Source of the DNA: Hyposmocoma kahamanoa
Lineage: Eukaryota > Arthropoda > Insecta > Lepidoptera > Cosmopterigidae
Direction of reading: 5' to 3'
NCBI RefSeq assembly: GCF_003589595.1
Contig: NW_020654810.1
Span: 11,339,543 to 11,403,542, forward strand
DNA: 64,000 bases
Numbering within the stretch: position 1 is the stretch's first letter; each line of letters starts with the position of its first letter. The position numbers and the translations under genes are program-made. The notes under the pieces were generated by a model that saw only the letters and a list, made by a program, of their open reading frames with translations, did no database searches and was not told the DNA's origin. Below, one piece after another: positions 1-10,933 of the stretch.

Positions 1-188
1 CACGTCCTTCGGCGCGCCTTCCTGGCGGCGTTTCTTTAGTTGCCACTAAACTTATCACACTTTCACGGTCGTCTAACGATTTTCAAACTCACTTTAGAAT
101 CTTGTAAGACGCTAAATTGCGCTCATTAATGTTTTCGCGGGTTAGTATTTACATACAATAATTTTTAAAAATAAAGTTGTTGACTTAC

Positions 189-627
189 CTGAAGATAGGC
201 ATCTTTCTGTTCTGCAGTTAAGCCTTCTGCTTGTAAAAGTCTGTGTGATGCTCCAGCAGCGCTTCTCTCGGCGTATCTTAAATCTCCATGTTTCAAACTT
301 CTCATCCTGGCACTGTTGGCTTCAGACCTAGAAGCACTGAAACCATCAGTGACAACCCTTGTGGAACTAGCTGAAGACACTCTGGCAGCACTGTATTTCA
401 ATTCATTTGCCGAACTCGAACCAATAGAGGCAGAACTGGCAGATAGTAGAGGCATGTCACCAACAGGTGGTGGGGTGTCAGACTCAGGGAATGTAACTAG
501 GGGACCTTCTCCTGTATGCTCTCCCATATCACTAATATCACCCATGTCACCAATTTCATGAATATCAGGCAAATGTTGCTCCCCCAAATCATCTTGGTCT
601 ACTATGTTCTCCATTGAGCTTCTTAGT
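189..627 (-). CDS. Shared internal exon, acidic then Ser/Ala-rich; last exon in window
   Basis: The exon has 439 nt: one base completing Arg, then 146 codons, ending in phase 0. Acceptor actatttcag|ACTAAG is at 628 and donor CTTCAG|GTAAGT at 188, so the gene continues beyond the left edge. Residues about 5-36 are acidic with a repeating Asp-Met/Ile pattern (EIGDMGDISDMGE), then Pro-rich (ESDTPPPVGD). A long Ser/Ala region follows (LLSASSASIGSSS, ARVSSASSTRV), and the end is a charged helix (LKHGDLRYAER ... LQAEGLTAEQKDAYLQ). No catalytic motif is visible. The exon is also open on the opposite strand over 316-561, which is a shadow of its composition. Confidence 0.8.
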
Positions 628-967
628 CTGAAATAGTTGAAATCCACATGAAATAAATATTTACACAATTTTTTTACACATCCACTGCTTAAATTTTACA
701 GAATTTCCAAAAAGAATATTAAATGAACGCCCGATGGAAATGTAGCGTTGCTATTGTTTGTCGGTGTAGAACTGCAAATACTACGCAGGGAAACAGCGAG
801 TAAAATTGGCTGAGGGCCAAGGTCGCTCAGGTGAGCTGGCTTCGACCGATTTGTGGCTAATGGTATATAAGCGATATCAGTGTTCACAAGAAACTGAACG
901 TGTCGTGCGTAACTTCTTACATACTGTTTTCTCCAGTAATTATAACTGTAAAACATTGTTTACTTAC

Positions 968-1155
968 CTTTGCGTAAAGTTAATTGCAGAGTTCCTAATG
1001 TTTTTCATTTCTGAAATAGAGCTCTTGAGTTCGGAGAGATCGGATTTCATTGAGCTTGCTTTCATCTCGGAAGTTTTTGCCATCTGGAGGCGCTGTGAAG
1101 AACTTTGCATCCTCTGACTTGTCGCAGCGCTACTGGATGTTGTACTGGATACCAT
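968..1155 (-). CDS. Shared internal exon, Ser/Met-rich amphipathic helix
   Basis: The exon has 188 nt: 62 codons plus two bases. Acceptor aatttacag|ATGGTATCC is at 1156 and donor AAAG|GTAAGT at 967. It starts with a Ser/Thr cluster (MVSSTTSSSAATSQ) followed by a helix with Met, Leu and Ile at regular spacing (QRLQMAKTSEMKASS, then LSELKSSISEMKNI), which could dimerise. The last two bases (AG) join A of the next exon to give Arg, consistent with phase 2. The Met at its start is probably internal, since the preceding exon splices in frame. Confidence 0.8.
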
Positions 1156-2441
1156 CTGTAAATTGTAAATTTAAAGAGAATAAGTACCATTCTTAAATGT
1201 ACAGTAACTCAATTGGTTATAAATCCGTAGAATAATCTAATGCAACCTTTTTAAGCTACCAACAATTACAAGTAATTTTGAAGTGATAATTTTTCACAAA
1301 ATTGTTCAATCAGCATTGTGCCAGGAAGTCTAGACGTACGAGTTGATTGAATTCGTTATCTAGACTAGAAGTGTGGGGTTCAGTGCCAATGTTAGGGAAG
1401 TTTGTAAGCGGGCGTCACGCGTGTTGGCGCAACTAGAAGTAAATAAAGTCAGGGTTGCGACAAAATAGAAACTCTAAAATAGCAGAGCTCTTTTAATTTT
1501 AGATCACTGCAGGAGACATTACTCAACCAATCGACAACACGAGTGACAGGGACAGGGCTAATGTTACCTGGCCTGTGTAACATTCGCAATGTCAAAGTGC
1601 TATTAATTTTATATGTCTATAAACAGTTTTTGCGTATCAATATTTGAGTACATATTACATATTTATTTAATTTTAGATTCACGGTGTATATGTAATTTAA
1701 GAACGCTATAAAAGCCGCTCTAAATCATTCCCAATAGAATCAAAGCGACATCTCATAATAGCAATTATTTCGAACATAGTTTCCTGCGTCACTTTTGGCA
1801 GTGGACGCTGTGATTGAGTGGTAAGTTACGTGATTCATAAATCGTGGGCGGGATGCAACGGAAAACCTTGAACCTGCGATCAAATCTCGGTAGTCTAGCA
1901 GCCGATTGCCACCTCCAACAAAGGCTGCCGATTGACGTTATCCATACCGTACTCATACTACAAGCTGCTACAAGATATCAAGCGTGGGTCGCAATCGCAT
2001 TCTAAAGGAATCCAATCAAATTCTTTGACTACCTATGAAGATTGCGTTACTTTAAATTACAGAGGACCACAATCTTGAAAGAGTTCTATTTAGTGATTGT
2101 CTTGACGTTTAAAATATATATTTCCAGTGTCAGGAGGCCCTAAGGGCACCTCAGTCAGTCGTTCCACCGCCGTCCTACGTAACGCCACGTCATCGCGTCG
2201 TTACTTGGCGGACAGCCAGTCACAGCCCATAGTGGTTCGACCCCAAACAGAGTTTCAATATAACCTCCTTAAAACCACAGAATAACGGTATTTATAAAAA
2301 CTAAATATAGGTACCACCGTGTATTATTATTGAAGGGCAATAATAAATGTTATGGAATAATGTTATGCCAAATTTTTGGATTGAAATTACTGTTGGGTAA
2401 TTTTCCGAAAAACTTCAAAAATATAATTTCGGACGCAATAA

Positions 2442-2473
2442 AGTGTCAAGCTTGACGTGCTCTTGACCCTGTA
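2442..2473. mobile_element. MITE family F fragment (one end)
   Basis: AGTGTCAAGCTTGACGTGCT followed by CTTGACCCTGTA matches the right terminus of the element at 7433-7600. The other end is missing. Confidence 0.65.
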
Positions 2474-3753
2474 CGTTTAGAAATAAGTATCTTTTAAAGT
2501 TTTATTTAACGTGAATCATAAAATAAACTCTTGTATAGCTAAAAGTCACATAGAGAAAACGAGATTTAAAATTATTTTACAACTGCGGAAAAAATCTTTA
2601 ATGGCTCCATCGTATTCGTTCAGTAACTTCAACTTTTGGCAAAATGAAAGGAAAAAAGACCCGAAAAAATATTTCTTAAATATTTATTCCATAACCCAGC
2701 ACTAATTGAAAAAGTAATTAAATAAAATCGTGTTCTTCATAAAAATCTGTATGTGTCTGTGTGTGTTTTTTCATAATGCCCGAAGAACTCGAACTCGAAC
2801 TCGAAGAACCCGCGAAGAACTCTCTTTTATTGAATTACTTTGAAATTATGATTTCAGTCATTGACCTACCATTTCAATCAAAAAATTGTTTAGAACATTT
2901 ATTATAACCATTTAACAGTTTTGGGTGATGTAGAAATATGAGTATAGAACAAAAATTTTAATATTTTTCCAAGTTGTCATTGGATTGCTTTTTTTTTTAA
3001 TTTGTAAATTTTCGTACAATTAACGAACACTGCCGTAAATAGTAGGACACGGTTGCATATTAGGTGTTTTTTTAATCGTATTGTGAATTTGGAGGAGCAT
3101 ACCTACGTGAATCTCATGAATTTAAAAATGACGTTTGTTGTGTGTAAATTACGTTAAAGATTGTTTTAATCACACGTGCTTGTAAACAGTGTTATGGCAT
3201 GCCTTTTCATAAGAAATTATTTTTGTTAGAAAGTTAAAAGCGTACAAGTAAACGTAAAAAAACATTTATATTATTAATGTAAATTTATTTCACGTCAACG
3301 TGTTTAGTAGTAGTATCTTAAAAATGACGTTTTCCGTGTATATGCGATACTATGATATGATACTTCCTTGAGAAGAACGAGCAAGAAGCTCTAGGGATTG
3401 CTCTTTTCAAATAAACTTAAATGCTTTAGAATACACTTTGAATCTTGATCTAACACGTAGTCTTCAATTTTGTAATATGACTTTTCAATCAGAATATTTT
3501 TAATGTAGTTTTTAAACTTAAAAATGATAATCTTAATATATGCTCCGGAATCTTATTGTAAAAACGCATACAGTTCCCTTTAAAATAATCGTTTATCTCA
3601 GTTAAACGAAATCGTGGTACCATGAGTTTGGGCTTAGTTCTAACGTTGAATAAGTGTAAAGGTTAATTTGTATTGGCTAGTTAAAATGCATTTTTATTGT
3701 TTGGCTTTTGGTTCGTTCGTTTAATAAAAATAATAAAACGCTTCCTAACTTGG

Positions 3754-3912
3754 TAGTAGTAATACGGGAGAGTATTATTGCCCGTATTACTAGTGGTAGT
3801 ACTACGGACAAAGACAATTACCCGTGATACTACTAGGTCTGTCAGTAGTTACACGGGAGATTATTATTGCCCGTGTAACTACTAGTAGTTCTGCTGGTGG
3901 TATCACGGGCAA
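3754..3912. repeat. Array of three related hairpins plus a partial fourth
   Basis: Hairpin 1 has 12-bp perfect arms at 3757-3768 and 3781-3792 with a 12-nt loop. Hairpin 2 has 12-bp arms at 3796-3807 and 3822-3833 with two mismatches. Hairpin 3 has 14-bp perfect arms at 3844-3857 and 3870-3883 with a 12-nt loop almost identical to loop 1. A half copy (GTGGTATCACGGGC) follows at about 3897-3910. The arm cores differ between hairpins 1 and 3 (TAGTAATACGGG against TAGTTACACGGG), and both arms changed together. No coding potential. Confidence 0.8.
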
Positions 3913-4390
3913 CATAGGGAACGAACGGTCTGGTCGAACCACCGCGCGATCGCAATGACTCCATGCCTTTTTTATTTTAGCGTCCAGTTTGAATTAAGCA
4001 CATTGCGATGGTGTCGCATTGTCGTGAATTGAAAATGTGGCCTAGCTATTTATTTTTTAAAAGTAAATGATAATTTATTTATTCCTGTCGCAAACGTTAT
4101 TACTAACTAACGAACCTTCTTGACTATTAACTCTACACAAGAGATCCGACTAGCTTCGTGCTAAAACAATGTGTATTAAAGATCTCTGCTACTCGTGCTA
4201 ATTCCATGACAAAGGATTGCTAATTTCAAACGCCTCCAAAACAATTTTGCAATCCGATGGCCTCAATAAGACGATAAGCCAAAATAACTTACACTGTACC
4301 GAAATACTTAGTACGTACAACACTGTTCACGTTTTATTTATTTCCTTGCGATCCGTTAATTTAAAATAAACTCTTAAATTTATGAACTTT

Positions 4391-4698
4391 TAGTAGCAGT
4401 AGAACTCCTTGTGAAAGAGTTCGTCCAGGGAAGTACCTACTGCCACCTTACCTACTTCTGCCGCCAAGCAGTAATGTCAGCATTTTCAGTTTTGTCAGCA
4501 GTTTCGGTTTTGAAGGGTAAGGGTGCTGAAATTACAGGCACATGGGACTTATGTGTCAGGGTTACGGGCGCAGTGGCAGTGCTCTTCAAATCTTTGCAAT
4601 TTAAAACTTTGAGTGGCACTGCAACTGTTATGGACGGGAGTGCAGCTTACCATCAGGCGTTCGACTTGTTCGTCCCGTCACTTGATATTATTAAAAAA
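4391..4698 (+). repeat. Repeat A copy 1 (interspersed element ending TTGATATTATTAAAAAA)
   Basis: The most complete member of a family with seven copies here. It begins TAGTAGCAGTAGAACTCCTT, contains GAGTTCGTCCAGGGAAGTAC and ATTACAGGCACATG, and ends in a short A-rich tail. It has no visible Pol III boxes, so it may be the 3' end of a LINE or an atypical SINE. The family resembles a repeat I remember as common in Lepidoptera. A 104-codon ORF inside is not a gene. Confidence 0.75.
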
Positions 4699-4947
4699 CA
4701 ACTGATCGAGGCCGTTGTAAAATAATTGCAAATCTCGTTTAATACTAACAAAATGCAGCTGTTGACGTCGAATGTAATGAGGTCTGGAATGTACGCTTGT
4801 TCTCATTCCCAAATGCATTTCTCTAAACATCTTCATTTCGCTTCGTATAGTCATTACCACAATCCTACCAGTGCATGATAAAATATAAATATTGGTTTGG
4901 AATAACGTGTTCCTTAGCTCCATAACAGTGGTAGTAAGTTTTATTAC

Positions 4948-5088
4948 CTGTTGGGAAGAAGAGCTGGTAACTTGAGTGTTTAACTGATTCTGGGATATTT
5001 TCTTGAAATTCTCCATAACGGAAGCTAGATCTTTGGCGCTTCCGTTGTGTTTCAGGCTGCTGCTGCCATCGAGGTTGAACTCCGGTAT
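4948..5088 (-). CDS. Shared internal exon, Ser/Gln-rich (IPEFNLDG...)
   Basis: The exon has exactly 47 codons in phase 0 on both sides. Acceptor attgttgttccag|ATACCGGAG is at 5089 and donor CAACAG|GTAATA at 4947. The peptide starts IPEFNLDGSSSLKHNG, has a helical middle (DLASVMENFKKISQNQ) and ends in a Ser/Gln run (TSSSSQQ). It is probably the first exon common to all isoforms, because all three candidate upstream exons end in phase 0 and could join it. The longer ORF read-through at both ends (positions 4678-4947 and 5089-5130) is intron. Confidence 0.8.
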
Positions 5089-7432
5089 CTGGAACAACAA
5101 TATACGCATTGGTGAATCATAACACTTCAAATCCAGATTGACGAGTCAATGGTTTGACCATAGTAACTACTTTCTTATTTATTAAAACGTACCCATTGAT
5201 TGAAAACTCCGTTTAATGAGCGACGTGGAGTGTTTTACAAAACAAATCCTATTTTAAATTACTACTTCGCCAATTAAGTAATTAGGATAACATCTCAACT
5301 ACATATTTACAGATACAAGGGGTCAAGTGAGGTGTAATGTACACAGCAATGGGTGAATGGTACAAAGCTATAATTGAGTTCCGTCTAGCGCGGCTGGCGG
5401 TCGTCAGCAGTACTTATCTTTACGGTTAATCAACACGAGACCAGTTAATTACCATTACTTGCTGTAGTGCGAAGGACTCACCTAGCCTATATTCTCAAAA
5501 AAAGCCAACCTTCCTTTTATATTTAAATATACTAGGAATATTTTCGTGATACGAATTTATTAACACTGCTATTTAAAATAGTTCCTGAGGCCTGCAGAAA
5601 TACGTAAGATTAAAACTGTTATATCATAAATTATGTTATAAATATCTGCTTAGTTTAGAAAAAACGTCATTTATATGTTTAGTTGAGAACACAATATGAA
5701 TAACCGTTTGGTACCCGGCGCAAGGACAATAGGTTGCACTTGTTGAACCCGTTGAATAGAGTCAAAGGAACTTATTGGTTGTAATATAATGTCGATAGCG
5801 ATTTATGACTCATTGGAGAGTCCGTTACTAGACAATCAGGTAATCTGCTCACGCGTTCATGTGTCTATCTACAAAATGTACATTATTGATGGGTCCGCCT
5901 ACGGTATGTAAAGCACACATTGTACAAGAGTTTGGAAACGCCGACACTATCATATACCTATGTCATCGACAGTCATAGAACCATTTGATAGATTTCTCTA
6001 AGACAACTTGACAGACGTGTAACGTACATAGAAAAGAACCAACAAAATAATATATAGAAATATCTCCATACAGTATAGATGTTATTGTGAAAAAAGACAC
6101 TATTCGAAACTTTATGAACATTGTGCAACGACTATTTAGCACACTAGGTATTACCGTATTGACCGTCGTTGATAGAAGATTCAAATCGTACAAGTCCTCA
6201 GTAGCGTGATCTAATTATGATAACAAGGGGCTGTACTACACATTGGACAAGCATCGATTAATTCAATCGTGAAACGGTTCGAGATTTGCGTCGAATGACG
6301 CGTACTGACGCGAATGATGGTGATGTCATGGCCACGCCGGCCAGCCGGCGGCGTCACCAAAACACATCACGACCATTTTAATATTTATAATTTACATCTC
6401 ATTTGATATTGATACTTCTTATTATGGATACTATTTTCTATATAATAGCAATAATAGATAGCAAAATAATATCAGTGTAGTGTCATACTTCTTTCGTCAT
6501 CGAAACTTGGATGACGATTATTATGTTCGATATTGAAAGAAAGGCTAATATTTTCATTAAATATGTAAATAATTCATGAGGAAGTTAATTGGCGTACTAA
6601 TACTGCATCTAGAATGAGCCTAAGGGAAAATAATCGAAATGTAGGTATAGCGTAGGTATAGGGTAGGTATGTGTATGCCTCTACATTGTTTCTTAGTACA
6701 CTTATTTTACTAGGGGTGAGCTGGGTCTGATTTTCTGCGCCTACCTGGGTACGCCATTGGAGATGTTCACAATTTCTGGTACGAGCATTAAGATTACTTA
6801 ATTGTTAATCTATTGCATAAGCTTGCTCGACAGAGTTGATGACTAATTGACTCTCGCAAAAAACGAACTGACTGGTGTAACAGGTCATTGTAGGCATCAG
6901 TGAGTCACTGTTCGTATAGATGTCGTCACAGTTCCAGGGACAGGCAAATGTGATAAATATTATATCTATTACGTTAGCGTGATCCCGTGCTTACGTCACA
7001 GCTAAAGTACATTTTGAATATGCGTTACGGGACGTAGAACGGTACTAGCGGTACCTACAGGATAAAAACGCTTTTCACGCGCTTCATTGATAGGCCTGAT
7101 TGTTGTTTGGTTACCGTTCTATTGTGTCCTATCTCTGTAATTCTATAATACTTGTTCTTTTTCTTATCCGTGTGGAGTTAGAAAATGTTGCATATTTCTC
7201 ATTAAAAAACTTGAAATATTAACGAATATTCGCATTCAGACTAGAGTAGGTTAGTCTTTAATTTATTATTAACGGTAAGATTTTCCGTTACAGCCGTTTA
7301 GGTGAGAAACTTTCTGCTGTATATATGTATAAATCTCGTTATTTAACATGAATCGGACCGAATATGACAAGTTTGCTTTTGCTTTGTTTGGTCATACATT
7401 TTTATACGTATTATACATAATATATACCTAGG

Positions 7433-7600
7433 TACAGTCAAGAGCACATCAAACTTGACACTTTGTGCTTTGGACTGTTCATATCGTAAGCGGCATAGAG
7501 CTGCATTTAAGTCTTAAGTGTCATTGGACTGTTCTTATCGTAAGCTGTATAGAGTTGCATTTAAGTCTTAAGTGTCAAGCTTGACGTGCTCCTGACTGTA
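7433..7600. mobile_element. MITE family F with terminal inverted repeats and internal duplication
   Basis: The ends are inverted repeats of about 29 bp: TACAGTCAAGAGCACATCAA at 7433 and the reverse complement of TACAGTCAGGAGCACGTCAA at 7600. The interior is a 54-bp unit twice (7471-7524 and 7525-7578). No coding capacity. The transposase family is not identified; a TA target is possible. Confidence 0.75.
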
Positions 7601-10011
7601 CGTAAGTACAAATTAGATAAATCTAGAACAAGAATGGTTGGTTCTTTGATGTTGTTTAATTGATTTTATAACTGCAACAATGGGCACAACAAAATTTAAA
7701 TTGATGCATTTATGAAAACCATAATTAACCGAGCTAGTTTGAACAGTAATATAACGCATTTAGGAGCATGTTAACAGCTACACATCTGGACTCTTGTTCT
7801 CCGCCTGACATCCTTTCGAAATAATTACTGTCAAATGAGTAATACTTATCAAATAATGATTACCAAATTAAAAGTCGCAAGATGCGAATGAAGCTTCATA
7901 CTTGACATTGTCTTTTAGTACTTAGGTATTTGACAGTAACTGTTTCGGACGTAGGTATATTGGACTGAGAACGAGAGTAAACCCCCAGATCATTATTGCA
8001 TAGCTGACTTAAATGTTACAAAGACGGTAAACGATATACGGGGAACAGAGTTTGTTGTGGCGTATTATGAGTATTTATGACAGTTTACCCATTTTATACG
8101 ACTCTGTTACTACACAATGGAGCTACTTTTGTACGAGGCAATAAAATAACTTCGTTGTTACTTCGCAATAATAGACCTGCTATACGATTTGCAACAATAG
8201 TTACAAAAGGCAATGTTTTTAATACTATATTGTATTAGATTTATGCACGAGTAGTAAGTACTAGTGACAATATGATATTATTTTCTAAATAAACTGTACT
8301 CGAGTTAATCTTTAGTGTGTAAATACTGCTGCATATATTTTCCTCACGTTGTGTTACGTTCCATTTCTGGGAATAGCTTTCGCGGCTGACGCGCGAAACG
8401 ATTTGATTATTTTCTTTTGTTTCCTTCATCTCAAATGGAACCTTATGAAAAGAGAATTAAAGTTGAAATCTTGATGTTAGACTGATAGACTATTTTATGC
8501 ACTTCGTCGTTCATGGTGAGTGCCAGATGCATCGCCACCCAGCACTATAACCGCTGCATGCCCGATCAAGGAGCATTATTACTGAAGGTCAGTTATGCAT
8601 GCACAATCATTCTATGCGCGATAAAGGGAGACAAAGCAGCTTTATTACATAACTTTATAGAAATTCCATTTGCCTTCAACTTACACGTACGAGAAATGAG
8701 ATTTCTGTGACTCAACGAACTCTTATAACCAGTAATCTGAACTTGATTGTAGAGTACTTAATTTTAAGTTTTAAGGTGTCAAACTTCTATATGCTACAGA
8801 TTTATATAGTATATTTGATACTTGTAATAGATTCGTTAGATTGTCCTTGTCGATAGAGTTACTAAGATTTTACTTAGGTAATGTTTGATTTAAGATAACC
8901 TGATCAATCATGTCAATGAATCTTTTGTTTTTAGGACATTGATTTGACTTAGTATCGATAAATCCGAGTAACACAAGAGACCGAAACCAAAATATCTGCG
9001 ATATAAAAACTTGATAAATACCTTACACATTTGCACACATTTCTTGCATAGATGCACAGTTATTGGTTTGTCGTTTCATCTAGAAGTTATCCAATTTTCC
9101 AAACGAAAGTTGTTTTCCGTGTACTTCCGATTATTTATTTACCCAGATGTAAATCATAATAACATTTTAATTATTTTGGTAAGAGCATTACAACAGATTG
9201 TTAATTATATTATATTCTCACATGGGTCAGATTGTTTTTTCTGATTAAGCCCCAGGAGAGTTGCCTGATTAATACAGTCTTTAATAGTTCAGTAATTCCA
9301 TGTTGCATTATTCTAATGCAGTATCTAGTGATCGTCGCACAATGGTGCCAGTTTTAGCTGTATACGAGTAGAGTATAATGGTTTTACCTTGTGTTGCGCC
9401 AACTACTAGAACTTTAGTACCAAGCGAATGGTCTATCTTGCGGGAATATCCACATGTCAGAGTAAGTGAAGTGTGATAAAGCTTTTTGTTATCAACTAAG
9501 AGCACTGTCGATCACTTATCGTCATCACAGACGAGCCGGGTCGCGTGCGTGTAAGTTCTTCGCAGAGCGCAATACGTGTCTCTGAGGCAAAGGCGGCGGC
9601 GTGACTGCCGGCCGGCCGATCGCAAACTCAAACTGGCGACCACAATGGGCTAATTAGAATGGCGAGTCGAGAGCGGAGCGGGACGGAGGGGCTCCGCCCA
9701 CGGACCTTCGCATCCGCCTCATGGACAACACCAGTACATGCTCCGATCTTATCAATATGTCCTCCCATACTGACAAGATCAATATAACGAAGTCTCAAAC
9801 ACACCTTTTATTAGTATTTCACTGTCGCAACGCAAAGCAAACGACAATTTAGATTAGACATGACATTTCATATGAAGCTGAGGAAGCATAAAATTTTTCA
9901 CACAAGAAAATATCCACGAAATGTGTTCAAATCAGTTAACAAGTAATGTAATATTCTGAAACTCTACATCTCACTACGTTTAAGAAAAATATAATTTCAG
10001 TATAGAGTACT

Positions 10012-10447
10012 AAAAAAACCCGACCTCAAAAGTACTTGGAATTGCATACATATAATTACCAAGTTTTATTGAAATCGGTTACTGGAAAATGCGCAAACCC
10101 GGATTCATTCCCTAGTTCGCCACTATACGGGACTTTGACACAAGAGATAATAAAAATCTCTCTACTCAAAGTATATTAAGAGAAAAACGCCTAGAATTGG
10201 AGAATAGCAAATTCAACCATTAAAATAATTGCTGCTTATAACAAACTTTAGGCGCTATTTATAAAAATGAATCTTCATGTGTGAACAGCCATCCTTAGAG
10301 GTGGATGATTTTCTTCAAAATTGAATGGGACCACCATTCAAAAAAAAGTATCATGAAAATCGGTTCACAAATACCGTAGTTATCGCGTAACATATATACA
10401 AAAAAGTCGAATTGTGAACCTCCTCCTTTTTTGAAGTCGGTTAAAAA
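10012..10447. mobile_element. MITE with AACCGACTTC-type inverted ends
   Basis: The left end AAAAAAACCCGACCTCAAAA and the right end (complement of TTTTTAACCGACTTCAAAA) are inverted repeats about 435 bp apart. The inside is AT-rich and contains AACCTCCTCCTTTTTTGAAG, which I associate from memory with a common lepidopteran non-autonomous element. The 75-codon minus ORF inside is not a gene. Confidence 0.6.
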
Positions 10448-10866
10448 GGAGATCCACCGAATTTTGTTGCGACAAGTCAACAACCTCTTAACGCCACAAA
10501 GAGCAATGCGAATTGTTGACATACACGATTAATAAAGTATTGTTAATAAGTCATTATTCCTTTAAAAGGACGATATTTCATTTAATGATTTTATTCATCT
10601 ACGGTGATTATGTTTGCGTTAAGTGAGGGTCTTTAGTGTGAATCGCCATTGCCTTATAGAGTCATCTCTATTAGACAGATTAGTCTATTGAAAAATGATT
10701 AATTCCATGTGAGCACAGTAATTATTTACTTACCCCCACTTTGAACTACTTACACGTTTACCGATGTATTAATTTACATGTGATTTTGCAATTGTAATAT
10801 TGCTTGGTAATTAGTCTTGTCAATTTATGTTCAATCAACAGCAAATGTGCTCTTAAGTTATATACT

Positions 10867-10933
10867 TTTGTTCGAGTATTTCCTCCAGTGCAACGGTACA
10901 AGATCCGTCAAATGTATACCTTGATGTGCTGCT
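10867..10933. repeat. Family G repeat copy 1
   Basis: TTTTGTTCGAGTATTTCCTC, CCAGTGCAACGGTACAAGAT and CTTGATGTGCTG align with the copy at 37.05-37.13 kb. The inverted ends are more decayed here. Confidence 0.6.

Larger units (their letters stand above)
1156..4947 (-). other. Intron between the exons at 5088 and 1155
   Basis: This is a 3.8-kb intron of the minus-strand gene. It holds a TATA-like box at 1707-1714 on the plus strand, a fragment of MITE family F at 2442-2473, a small GAACTC/GAAGAA direct-repeat patch near 2779-2820, a hairpin array at 3754-3912 and a repeat-A copy at 4391-4698. The remainder is AT-rich with nothing I can name. Confidence 0.6.

Noticed and set aside
316..561. Plus-strand ORF opposite the exon at 627-189
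   Set aside because: Arises from the codon composition of the real exon on the other strand.
4411..4725. 104-codon plus-strand ORF
   Set aside because: Lies almost wholly within repeat A copy 1; other copies do not keep the frame.
8241..8429. Minus-strand segment starting MKETKENNQIVSRVSRES with a possible GTGAGG donor
   Set aside because: Would end in phase 1, which does not fit the shared exon at 5088, and no promoter signal is near.
9308..9505. Minus-strand ORF with a GTAAAA donor near the GC-rich island at 9.6 kb
   Set aside because: Phase 1 end does not match the downstream exon; kept only as a hint that the island could be a promoter.
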